64,000 nucleotides of DNA from Rheum nobile. Taxonomy: Eukaryota > Streptophyta > Magnoliopsida > Caryophyllales > Polygonaceae. How positions within the stretch are numbered: position 1 is the stretch's first letter; every line of letters begins with the position of its first letter. The position numbers and the translations under genes are program-made. The stretch is from assembly GCA_027886185.1 (NCBI GenBank), contig WOAB01000103.1:496001-560000 (forward strand), in the 5' to 3' direction. The notes beneath the pieces were generated by a model that saw nothing but the letters and a program-made list of their open reading frames with translations, did not search any database and was not told the origin of the DNA. This document shows positions 1 through 9,770 of the stretch, one piece after another.

Positions 1-264
1 TGCTTATCGTTTAACTGACTATTTTCGATGATGTCCAAAGGGGGAATGAACTCTACAAATCTGGAACTCATAGGATGAAAGGAACTCTGAACGGGTTGTC
101 TCTTTAAGGGGGAATTAAGGAACTCGATCTTTTATTAAGGGGGAATATGCAATTCACCAATGATTATTCTACATCTAGCTTTACTTGTTTTTCTCATATA
201 TCATTCATGCCTATTTTAGATATGCCATGTTCTACTTGTTTGTCATCATCAAAAAGGGGGAAAT

Positions 265-1978
265 TGTTAGGAAGTGAATTTTTGGGAACTCCAGTTCCCT
301 TCCTCAGTTTTCCTAGTTTTGACGATGACAAACATTTTGCTATTAATATTTCCATATGTGTTGATAAACAGGAAACTTAGGAATTGGAAAAACAAGACAA
401 AGACCAAGATGTCAGATTTGGGAACTAGCACAGGAACTGAAGGACGCTGACGCTGCAAGAACTTGGATCAAGAGATGAAAGGCGGCGGCGATCCGTTTAG
501 GGTAGATCTTTACTTAGAGAGAGAAGATAAAGATTATCATAATTCCATATTATCTTAGGGATTATATGTATATCTTTTATGGAAACAAAAGGTGTGAAAT
601 CGTGAAAGATTATATTTGGTAACAAATGTTATCTTTCCGATTACTTTTTGATTATTTTATTTGTGTAAATCAATTTTTTGTAGATTCGGTTTTCTACACG
701 GTTGAGTTGCATAAATAGGATAATCAAACTCTCTCACATTTACGCATTCACTCACATTGCTTACGGAGAAGAAACAAAGCTTGTTCTTTGGAGAAGAACT
801 GTGTAAGTCACTTGCTTGTTGTGTGCTTGATTTGGTCGAACTAGGTAGAGAGTCTTAAGTGTGTCTTAAGTCTTTAATATGTGTGTTCTATTCTAGTTGA
901 TTGTAATCGAAGCATTAATAAAAGAAGTAGACTTTCAAATCCTTTTCAAAAGAGAGGTAGTGGGTTTTATCCTGGATAACTAGTTGGTTATTGTAGGATC
1001 GTACGTGTTAGCAATCAAAGGGAACTGGAAGTCCAGTTCCTTAGCAGCGGAATAAGTAAATAATAACATAATCAAGACAAGTTCCTTAGAGTGGGAACCT
1101 TTGATAACCAACTAGTTATCCAGGATAAAACCCACTACCTCTCTTGCAAGAGGATTTCAAAGTCTACTTCTTGTATTAATACTTCGATTACAATCAACTA
1201 GAATAGAACACACAGATTAAAGACTTAAGACACACTTAAGACTCTCTACCTAGTTCGACCTAAACAAGCACACAACAAGCAAGTGATTTACACAATTCTT
1301 CTCACAAGAACAAGGACGATTTCTCTTCACTCTGGATGAATTCTTGAATTTCGTTAAATCGTTGGAGATGAGAGAGTTTCCAATTACTTTACTTATACAT
1401 TTCGTCCATGTAGAATAATATCTACAGGTGGATGATTTGCACAAGTAAAATAATCAAAAGAAATAAAAAAAGATAATATTTGTTACCAAATAATATATTT
1501 CCCGATTTTACATATTTTTGCTTCCATAAAAGATATTCAAAGAATCTCCTAAATATATGGAAACAAGGATATCTTTTATATTCTATCTCTAATATAAAAT
1601 ATCTACCCTAATAAGCCAGCCGCCGCTCCTTTAAATCGCTTTCCATATAAGCGCGACTTCTGCGTTCTTCAGTTCCCATGCCAGTTCCCAAAACTGACTT
1701 CTTGGTCTACGTTCTTCTTTTCTCGAACCTGAGTTCCCTGCTCAACTACACATGTGGAACTATTAGTAGCAAAGTGTTTGTCATCGTCAAAACTAGGAAA
1801 ACTGAGAAAGGGAACTAGGTAGGGAACTGGAGTACCAGTTCCCAAAAGTTCAGTTTCTAACAGTTATCAAATGTTCTCACTCTAAGGAACTAGTCTTGAT
1901 TCTGTGTTATTTACATATTCCGCTGCTAAGGAACTGAACTCTCAATTTTCTTTGATTTCTAACAGGTACGATCATACA
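265..1978 (+). repeat. 3' LTR of element D, split by a nested solo LTR
   Basis: The LTR runs 265-991 and resumes at 1868 after an inserted reverse LTR. Without the insert and duplicated target it is about 838 bp, close to the 861-bp LTRs of element A. It starts TG and ends CA. A TATA-like CATAAATAGG lies near 710-719, upstream of a CT-rich stretch ending in CTCTCTCAC, a plausible LTR promoter. The right part is more diverged from A than the left. Confidence 0.8.
992..1862 (-). mobile_element. Solo LTR of the SIRE B family, nested in the LTR of D
   Basis: An 871-bp LTR in reverse orientation, starting TGTAGGATCG and ending TTTCTAACA, with no internal region. It is flanked by the perfect 5-bp duplication GTTAT (987-991 and 1863-1867), which shows a real insertion followed by LTR-LTR recombination. 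Sequence and ends match the LTRs of element B (22746-23596 and 30419-31284). Confidence 0.9.
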
Positions 1979-1983
1979 GATTC

Positions 1984-2798
1984 CTTAGGAACTCCAAAGA
2001 CACGTCCCATGATCTCATTGGAAAATTATGAAATTTTAACCCAACATGATATATTTGCAACAAGTTTGTACACGATATTTAAAATTTATGAGTAATATCA
2101 TGTTGAAACATTGACTACATGAGGGTGACGTAACGTTTTGATTAAAAGTAATAGCATTACTAATTGGGTATTCCAATTTATAAGTATTCTCATCACTATA
2201 TTTGAATTAAAAAATCATACTATTTCAGTCGATCACTAATACATAAATGTTGATTGATTTATACTTGTTAACAGTGAGATTCTTTCTTCTGGGACGTAGC
2301 TTTAGGTAGATACAAAACAAAAATGCACGAAAGGTAGAGAAATTCGATTTGGGGATTAAAGAACAAGTAGGGGAGTAGAACACCACATGTTTGGTTGGTA
2401 AAACGATGCGTTTGAAAGATTACCCACTTGGGCTAGCTACTTTGAATATTCCTACTTTAATATATTGGAGTTTATATTTTTAGAGAGGGAGATATATCGA
2501 TAATCGATCGATAGGGACATATGTATTTGCATGATGGACGATTAATATATAACCTACTTTAAGCCACCCAAGATAAGTTTATGCCATATATATTGGTGAT
2601 TTGGTGAAATTAGATAATCTCATTCTCCATCGATTTGTTGGAATAAACACGCCAAGTATATATACAATATATCGATCTCTAGCTAGGCTCCCATTTTGTG
2701 GCATTGAATGGTTAATATATAAGGTGGAAGGATATATATAGATAATCATATGTGATATTACATTCTTATATATAAGTTTGTGATTAATTAATATGATA
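1984..2798. other. AT-rich intergenic DNA, no gene seen
   Basis: No convincing coding sequence, RNA gene or repeat boundary. The left edge abuts the LTR of element D and the right edge is the TGCTT target duplicate of element A. Confidence 0.6.
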
Positions 2799-2803
2799 TG
2801 CTT

Positions 2804-3664
2804 TGTTAGGAAGTGAACTTTTGGGAACTTCGGTTCCCTACTATAGTTTCCTTTCTCAGTTTTCCTAGTTTTGATAATGACAAACATCTTTGCTATTAAT
2901 GTTTCTATTAGTGTGATAAACAGGGAACTTAGAACTCGGAAAGCAAGGAACAGAGACGCTATCGCCAGACTTGGGAACTGGCGAAAGGAACCCAAGCTAG
3001 TCGACGCCAGAAACACTTGAAGAATTATGTGAAGGCGGCGGCGATATGTTTTAGGGTAGATCTTAGCTAGAGAGAGCGCTAAAGATTCTATCCGGTTTCC
3101 ATATATAATAGGAGCGTAAAAGATTATCTTTCATGGAAACAAAGTTGTAAAAAATCGGTAAAGATAATATTTGGTAACAAATGTTATCTTTAAAGATTTC
3201 TTTTGATTATTTTATTTATATGATTCGGTTATTGAAGATTCACTATCTCATTAACTAAATCATATAAGTAAAGCGGTCAAACCTCTCTCATTTCAACACG
3301 CATAAACGAAAAGAAGCTTTCTAAAGTGAAGAAGAAGAATTGTGCTGTGTTCTTTGAAGAAGAACGAAGTAAGTCACTTGCTTGTTACTTGGTTAGGTTG
3401 AACTAGGTAGAGAGTCCTTAGTGTGTCTAAGACTTTAATCTGTGTGTTCTATTCTAGTTGATTGTAACCGAAGTATTAATACAAGAAGTAGACTTTGAAA
3501 TCCTCTTGCAAAAGGGGTAGTGGATTTTATCCTGGATAACTAGTTGGTTATCAAAGGTTCCCACTCTAAGGAACTTGTCTTGAATCTGTTCGTGTTTACT
3601 TATTCCGCTGCTTAGGGAACTGAACTTTCAGTTCCCTCGATAACTAACAACGTACGATCCTACA
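2804..3664 (+). repeat. 5' LTR of element A
   Basis: 861 bp, TG...CA, same length as the 3' copy at 11887-12747. It should carry promoter and polyadenylation signals; an AT-rich TCATATAAG near 3255-3263 followed by CT-rich sequence is a candidate core promoter. It is rich in the GGGAACT/AGTTCCC word shared by all SIRE copies here. Confidence 0.93.
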
Positions 3665-3666
3665 AT

Positions 3667-3678
3667 TGGTATCAGAGC
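3667..3678 (+). promoter_or_regulatory. Primer binding site, tRNA-iMet type
   Basis: TGGTATCAGAGC lies two bases after the 5' LTR and is complementary to the 3' end of plant initiator tRNA-Met, the usual Copia minus-strand primer. Confidence 0.93.
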
Positions 3679-3715
3679 AGGCGCTCTAGATTTGTGTTAG
3701 TTTACAGATTTCAAG

Positions 3716-5713
3716 ATGTCTACCTCAAGCGAATTTAGTCTGGGAATCTCCATCAACAAGCCTCACATCCGCAAGAAAGGAGAAGAAGAATGGTGGGAGA
3801 AAAGCATGGAAAACCACATTCAAACCATAGACTATCAATGTTGGCGCGTGATAGAAAATGGCGATGGAACTATTCCTAAGGACTTAACTGAAGACCAATG
3901 GAAGCCGGAGTACTATGTCATCAAGGAGAAAAATGCTAAGGCTCGTCAACTCATTCTCAATGGGCTGAACAGAGAAGATATGGACAAAGTGATGGGAATC
4001 CCAACTGCTAAAGGGATCTGGACTGCTCTGAAGGAAATGCACGAAGGCAGTGAGGAACTGAAACAGAGTAGGAAGTTTGCTCTAGAAGGAGAGTACCACA
4101 CTTTTGAGATGCTTGACACTGAAGACATCTCTCAGTATTACTCTCGCTTCACAAGGCTCGTAACGAAACTCACCACTGCTAGAGTAGAACTCGATGAATG
4201 GTCAAAAGCCCTTGTCATCATCAACGGTCTCAACTCAAAATTTAACCTCATCAAAAGAGTTCTGAAGACTACCCCTGGAATTCAGTCCCTCCCCTTAACT
4301 CAAATCATAGGGAAACTTGAAGTTGACGAAAGAGAGGCACAAAAATCCAGTTCTTCCAAGAAAGTGGAGAAGGGAATCGCCCTAAAAATCTCAAAGGTTT
4401 TTTCCAGACTAGAAATGGAAGAGGAAAATTCCGACCTCGATGAAGAAGAAGACGAGATAACTGCCTTGATTACGAAGCACATCAGAAAGCAATTCACCAA
4501 AGGAAAGTTCAAGAAGAATTTCCAAAAGAAGGACCTCTCTGAATATCAATGCTATCAATGCAAGGAAAGGGGACATCTGGCAAGGAACTGTCCTAAGAAC
4601 ACTGACGACGATGACAAGTCTCAGCACAAGAAGGCTCTCTTCGCAACCTTTGGAGATGACTCAGAAGACTCTGAAGGGGAACCAGAGACGAAGGGAACTA
4701 CCAGAGGAAGATGTCTAATGGCCAAAGAAGATTCAACTGAATCAGACGACTCTGAGGTATCTTCTTTTGACTTCACTAAGTCTCTTCTGGAATATGACAA
4801 AAAGCAATTAGTCAAAATTATTAAGAGACTTGGAAAGGAAACTAGTTCCCTACAAGAGAAACTGGAGGAATATGAAGATGAAATTTCTTGCTTAACCACT
4901 GAAAACTCCGTCTGGGGTAAGAAATTAGATGAAGCTGAGAAACTATTAGCCAACTCTAAAAAAATGTGTGAGTCCTGCAAAAATGTTAAAACAGAACTCA
5001 TGCATGTTGTCATTCCCCCAGTTCCCTCAACAGACTCTGAAAAGAAAATTTTCATCCTGCTTAATGAAATCGTGAATAAACTTGATCTTCTCACTCACTC
5101 TATAAATGAGAAAACTGTGAATCAAACTGTTTTTGTTAAGCAACGACATGGTCTTGGTTATACTGGTAAAAAGGATTCTGAGGAAACATGCTCCGCTGAA
5201 AATGAGAAAATAAGAAAGGAACTGGCCGAGAAAAATGAGTTCCTCAGTGGTGCACTGCAGAACTCTCGTGATAAAGCTCAGTTCCTAGAAGAAAAGGTAA
5301 AGGTGCTTGAACAAAAGCCCACAGAGAACCAAACCTGGTTCAATGGTCAAAGTGCTCATAAGATGTATGTTTCCCAAGCTCAGGGAACTAAAGGTAAAAA
5401 CATCAATTTTGAGCAAAGAAAAAAGGAAAGACCCTTCCGACCGGGTAAAGGTAAGTATGGTCATGTGGTTTATAATCGTGTATGCTGGCATTGTGGTACA
5501 AATGGTCACACTTATCATGATTGCATCCATAAAAAGAAACAAATGGAAGAAAATGCTAAGAAAAGGAACCAGAAAATAAACAACAAGAAAAGGACGTATA
5601 CTATTACTGATTTGAATGATCCTTACTATTTTGTTCCTGCTTCTAACCCACAGACAAGATTTCAACCGCACTCACCCAGAAAAGCTACGCTTGGATGGGT
5701 TCCAAAAGTTTGA
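3716..5713 (+). CDS. gag: Gag polyprotein of element A
   Basis: 665 aa, open throughout, starting at the first ATG after the primer site (MSTSSEFSLG). Gag forms the virus-like particle and packages element RNA in the cytoplasm. Residues about 60-220 look like the Copia gag core (UBN2/retrotran_gag type). An acidic/basic linker follows, then a zinc knuckle CX2CX4HX4C at 279-292 (CYQCKERGHLARNC). A coiled-coil-like Lys/Glu-rich middle follows at about 355-430 and again at 500-545. A second knuckle lies at 590-603 (CWHCGTNGHTYHDC). The long two-knuckle form fits SIRE gag. The stop (TGA 5711-5713) overlaps the start of pol, which is one base back in frame. The equivalent gags of B and C are broken, so this is the only intact SIRE gag in the window. 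Confidence 0.9.
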   Translation: MSTSSEFSLGISINKPHIRKKGEEEWWEKSMENHIQTIDYQCWRVIENGDGTIPKDLTEDQWKPEYYVIKEKNAKARQLILNGLNREDMDKVMGIPTAKGIWTALKEMHEGSEELKQSRKFALEGEYHTFEMLDTEDISQYYSRFTRLVTKLTTARVELDEWSKALVIINGLNSKFNLIKRVLKTTPGIQSLPLTQIIGKLEVDEREAQKSSSSKKVEKGIALKISKVFSRLEMEEENSDLDEEEDEITALITKHIRKQFTKGKFKKNFQKKDLSEYQCYQCKERGHLARNCPKNTDDDDKSQHKKALFATFGDDSEDSEGEPETKGTTRGRCLMAKEDSTESDDSEVSSFDFTKSLLEYDKKQLVKIIKRLGKETSSLQEKLEEYEDEISCLTTENSVWGKKLDEAEKLLANSKKMCESCKNVKTELMHVVIPPVPSTDSEKKIFILLNEIVNKLDLLTHSINEKTVNQTVFVKQRHGLGYTGKKDSEETCSAENEKIRKELAEKNEFLSGALQNSRDKAQFLEEKVKVLEQKPTENQTWFNGQSAHKMYVSQAQGTKGKNINFEQRKKERPFRPGKGKYGHVVYNRVCWHCGTNGHTYHDCIHKKKQMEENAKKRNQKINNKKRTYTITDLNDPYYFVPASNPQTRFQPHSPRKATLGWVPKV

Positions 5714-8700
5714 GTTCCCTTGTGCAGGACGAAGTGCGACAATAAGACAGATGGTACATCGACAGTGGATACTCGTGCCATATGACCGGAAACAGAAAGA
5801 AAATGTCGTCACTTCAGCAACACCGAGGAGGAACTATCTCCTTCGGAGACAAGAGAAAGGGAACAATCTGTGGAACTGGAAGCGTGAATCTCACTGATCA
5901 CATTAAGGTAAGTAATGTAAACCTTGTTGAAAATTTAGGTTTTGATCTAATAAGTGTGTCTCAGCTGTGCGATCAAGGGGGAAATGAGGTTCGCTTTACC
6001 TTAAAGGAATGTTTTGTGGAAGATAGACAGAGAACTGTGATCCTAAAAGGCAAAAGGTTCAATAACGTTTATATCATTGACCCAAAGTTCGTTTCCAAGG
6101 AAAAGTTGTGTCTCTCTTCCATTGATGATCAAACAAACCTCTGGCATCAACGACTTGGTCATGCAAGCATCAAGCTAATCCATAAATTGCATCAAAAGGA
6201 ACTTGTTCGTGGTCTCCCCAAAATCAACGCTGAAAAGTCAAAAATCTGTTCTGATTGTGTCAAAGGAAAACAGGTTCGTAGTTCCTTCAAGTCCAAAACA
6301 CAGGTAAGCTCATCCAAACCTCTTGAGCTCATTCACATGGATCTATGCGGTCCTATGCGCGTTCAAAGCTTTGGTGGTAACAGGTACATCCTCGTACTTG
6401 TTGATGACTTCTCAAGATTCACTTGGACTCTATTTATAAAATCTAAGAGTGAAGTCTTTGATAGATTTAGTGAGCTAGTTCCCTTGCTTGAAAAATCATT
6501 AAATGTATCTCTTCGAGCCATTCGTTCCGATCATGGAACTGAGTTCGAAAATAGAGACTTTCTAACTTTTTGCAGGGCACATGGTATTGATCACAACTTT
6601 TCGGCTCCATACACCCCACAACAGAACGGAGTCGTTGAAAGGAAGAACAGGGCTTTGGAAGATATGGCTCGCACCATGCTTATTTCTAGTGGGCTCCCAC
6701 AGATCTTTTGGGCAGAAGCCGTAAATGCTGCATGCTACATTCTAAATCGAGCCATGCTACGCCCTATGCTTGAGAAGACCTCCTATGAGCTGCTTCGAGG
6801 ACGAGTTCCCAACATCGCCCATCTATGTGTCTTCGGATGCAAGTGTTTCGTCCACAATAATGGAAAGGACAATTTGGGTTAGTTCGACCCCCGTAGCGAC
6901 GAAGGAATCTTTATAGGATATGCATCCAACAGCAAAGCTTACAAGGTCTTCAACAAATGGACTAAAAAGGTAGAAGAAAGCATTCATGTTGTTTTCAATG
7001 AAAAATTGCCTTCCCAGTCTGTGCAGGATCTCTCAGTTCCCTCCGAAGATCCATTTCAACGACCACATGAAGACTCCGATGATGATGCACCATCGAAGAC
7101 CAATTCCTATCCTTCCCTCGCTGACCCTCCCCAAGAAAGTCCAGTAACTGATCCCAAGGAGTCAATCTCTACAGAGAGTTCTCCTGCTCAATCGGTTCCT
7201 TTGATCGATACAGTTCCCTCCAGCTCTACGGCTCCAGTTAACCAAATCTCTCAGGGAACTGACGCTACACCTCCAGTTGTTTCTTCCTCAACTCCCATAC
7301 TTGCAATCGATGAATCTCCAGGGACTGACTTGCTTGCTCCTAACCGAGATAAGAGGACCATTAAGCCCCCAGTCAGGTACGGATTTGAGGATATGACTTT
7401 TTGTGCATTCAATGCTTTCCTGTCTCTTATAGAACCCAAGAACATCATGGAAGCTCTGAAGGATGCCGACTGGATCATTGCCATGCAAGAAGAACTTCAC
7501 CAGTTCGAGAGGAATAAAGTCTGGCGACTAGTTCCTCGCCCCGCTAATCGCCACATCATAGGAACTAGGTGGGTCTTTCGCAACAAATTGGACGATTCTG
7601 GTGCAGTCTCAAGAAAAAAAGCTCGACTGGTTGCTCAAGGATATAATCAACAAGAATGAATTGATTATGACGAGACATTTGCCCCTGTAGCAAGATTGGA
7701 GGCCATACGGTTGCTCATTGCTTATGCGTCTCACAAAGGCTTCAAACTTTTCCAAATGGACGTGAAAATTGTGTTCCTCAACGGGATTCTTCAAGAAGAA
7801 GTCTATGTCAAACAACCTCCAGGATTCGAGGATGATGATCACCCCGACCACGTGTACTTCTTGGACAAAGCGCTCTATGGACTCAAACAAGCACCTCGTG
7901 CTTGGTATGATCGCCTTGCCCAGTTCCTAACAGCCAATGGCTATCGATGTGGTGTGATCGACAAAACTCTCTTCATCCTAGATGTAAAGGGTGATATTCT
8001 AGTGGTTCAGGTATATGTTGATGATATCATTTTTTGTTCCACTAACTTGTCTCTTGTAGATAAATTCAAGGAACTAATGAGTAGCGAGTTCGAAATGAGC
8101 ATGATTGGGGAACTCACATTTTTTTTGGGACTACAAGTCATCCAGAAAGCAGATGGAATCCAAATTCATCAACAAAAGTATCTCAAGGAACTCCTTAAGA
8201 AGTTCAAGATGGACTCCAGCAAATCCATTTCCACTCCCATCTCCCCTGCAACGCGTCTCACTGCTGATCATTCTGGATAACGCATTGAGGAGAAACTGTA
8301 TCGCGGTATGATAGGCTCCTTGATGTATCTAACCGCCAGTAGGCCAGATATTGTGTTTGATGTGTGTCTCTGTGCTAGGTTTCAAGCTGATCCACGGGAA
8401 TCTCATCTCACTGAGGTGAAACGTATCTTTCGCTATCTAAAGGGAACTGACGACCTTTGTCTTTGGTATCCTAAAGATTGCCACTTCAACCTCCTTGGAT
8501 ACACGGATGCAGACTATGCTGGATTCTTAGTTGATCGAAAAAGCACTTCGGGAATGGCTCAGTTCCTTGGCCCCTGTCTCATCTCTTGGGGCTCCAAGAA
8601 ACAGAATTCGGTCGCACTCTCCACTACGGAAGCTGAGTACATCGCAACCGCTGCTTGTTGTTCCCAACTTCTATGGCTTAAACAACAACTCGTGGACTTT

Positions 8701-8958
8701 GGTATGTCTTTCGGTCCCCTTAAGATCTTATGTGATAATACCAGTGCAATCAACATATCTAAGAATCCTGTGCATCATACTAGGACCAAGCATATTGATA
8801 TAAGGCATCATTTTCTACGTGATCATGTTGAGAAAGGGAACATATTGCTAGAACATTGTAGAACAGAAGATCAAATTGCTGATATATTCACCAAGGCACT
8901 CAATCGGGAACCTTACGAATCCTTTAGGCTACTTCTAGGAATGATTTCCCTAAACTAG
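5710..8958 (+). pseudogene. pol: Pol of element A, interrupted by four in-frame stops
   Basis: One continuous reading frame (-1 relative to gag) broken only by TAA 5743-5745, TAG 6880-6882, TGA 7657-7659 and TAA 8278-8280; comparison with element B shows each replaces a sense codon. Domains in order: aspartic protease with DSG at 5761-5769; the HHCC-type integrase zinc region (WHQRLGHAS ... CSDCVKGKQ, about 6140-6275); integrase core with Asp of HMDLCGPM, Asp of RSDHGTEF and Glu of QQNGVVERKNR; RT from about 7480, including MDVK...FLNG and YVDD near 8020; RNase H with TDADYAGF and STTEAEY. RT residue changes (MDVKIVF where B has MDVKTAF) suggest further decay. No frameshifts were seen, so inactivation is by point mutation alone. 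Confidence 0.92.
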
Positions 8959-9700
8959 TAGTTCCAGTTGCCATTACTAGTTCCCTTGCTGTGCCTAGAT
9001 TTGATACGTTCTATGGTTTCATTGACAATATTGTTGATATTTGATCTTGTGCTGGCACTCGCATGTCCTGTAATATTGATTCTAAAGCATGTTCTAAATT
9101 AAGGCATGATCGCATATTCCTTCATGATATTTTTGTGCTTGCCTACATCTCTTTGATTAGCCTCAACATAGTCAATTTGATCACATCTAACCTATATTAC
9201 AAGACAAAATGATAATTGACTATAAACCGTCCCTAAGCCTGATTACATTGCATAATTCCTTATGATCCTTTGTTTAGTCCACATTGGGAATTATCTGTGT
9301 AATGTCAAAATTGCCTTCCTACATTTATTTATATGGGCATGTACTTTCTTGAGTGTTTGTTTGGTTCCCTACATCAAATGTGCCCATATTTCCCTAGTTC
9401 CGTGTCATTCGCTGAGGACAGGAACTGAGCTTGCCGCCTCAACGGCCAGATATTTTGAATCCTGCAATTTTGACAGTCCCCGTGTCCCGAGAAGAAGTTA
9501 TTGCATTTCTAGCCGTTTCTCAGCCGATTTGTCTCATGAGTTGATTTTGATTGATCAGTTGCCATCTCTATGAAGCTCCTTATGGATATTCTCTTGGGTA
9601 AAGATCTTATGGCCGTTGGAGAATTATATCGGTTTCCTTCTTGATCAAGATTTGAAAAGATATTATTTGCTCACAATTTGGAAAGATTTGGCCGTTGGGT
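8959..9700 (+). other. Spacer between pol and the extra ORF of element A
   Basis: About 740 bp of AT-rich DNA without a convincing gene. A related stretch lies after pol in elements B (about 24300-24733) and C (about 15300-15770): all three share the phrase around GGAATTATCTGTG / AATTCCCAGTTGTGG and a GACTATAAACCGTCCCTAAG-like segment, so it is an inherited part of the element rather than inserted DNA. Confidence 0.55.
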
Positions 9701-9706
9701 GAGGAT

Positions 9707-9714
9707 TATAAAAG
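9707..9714 (+). promoter_or_regulatory. TATA-like box ahead of the extra ORF
   Basis: TATAAAAG in the context GGATTATAAAAGGCACAC, followed by a CT-rich leader and then ATGs at 9771 and 9822. The spacing (about 60-115 bp to the ATG) is what a plant promoter would show. It suggests transcription independent of the LTR; this is inferred from sequence only. Confidence 0.45.
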
Positions 9715-9770
9715 GCACACAAAGCAGATCTCTTTCGGCACCGCCTCCGCTATTATCTCTGCTCTCCCAA

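Larger units (their letters stand above)
1..1978 (+). mobile_element. SIRE-type Copia element D, 3' end only
   Basis: The window opens inside the 3' non-coding part of an LTR retrotransposon. Positions 1-264 match the stretch before the 3' LTR of element A (about 11630-11886), including the purine tracts near 40-48, 110-115, 139-146 and the polypurine tract at 251-263. The 3' LTR starts TGTTAGGAAG at 265 and ends ATCATACA at 1978, with a solo LTR nested in it. The 5' part of the element lies outside the window, so its target-site duplication cannot be checked; GATTC at 1979-1983 is the candidate right copy. Confidence 0.85.

Noticed and set aside
5680..5730. Intron between gag and pol in SIRE elements (TTGTGCAG or TTTTGCAG before pol)
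   Set aside because: The acceptor-like sequence is present in A and C, but the only nearby donor would give an intron of about 30 bases, too short for plants. Kept only as an alternative for RNA-seq testing.
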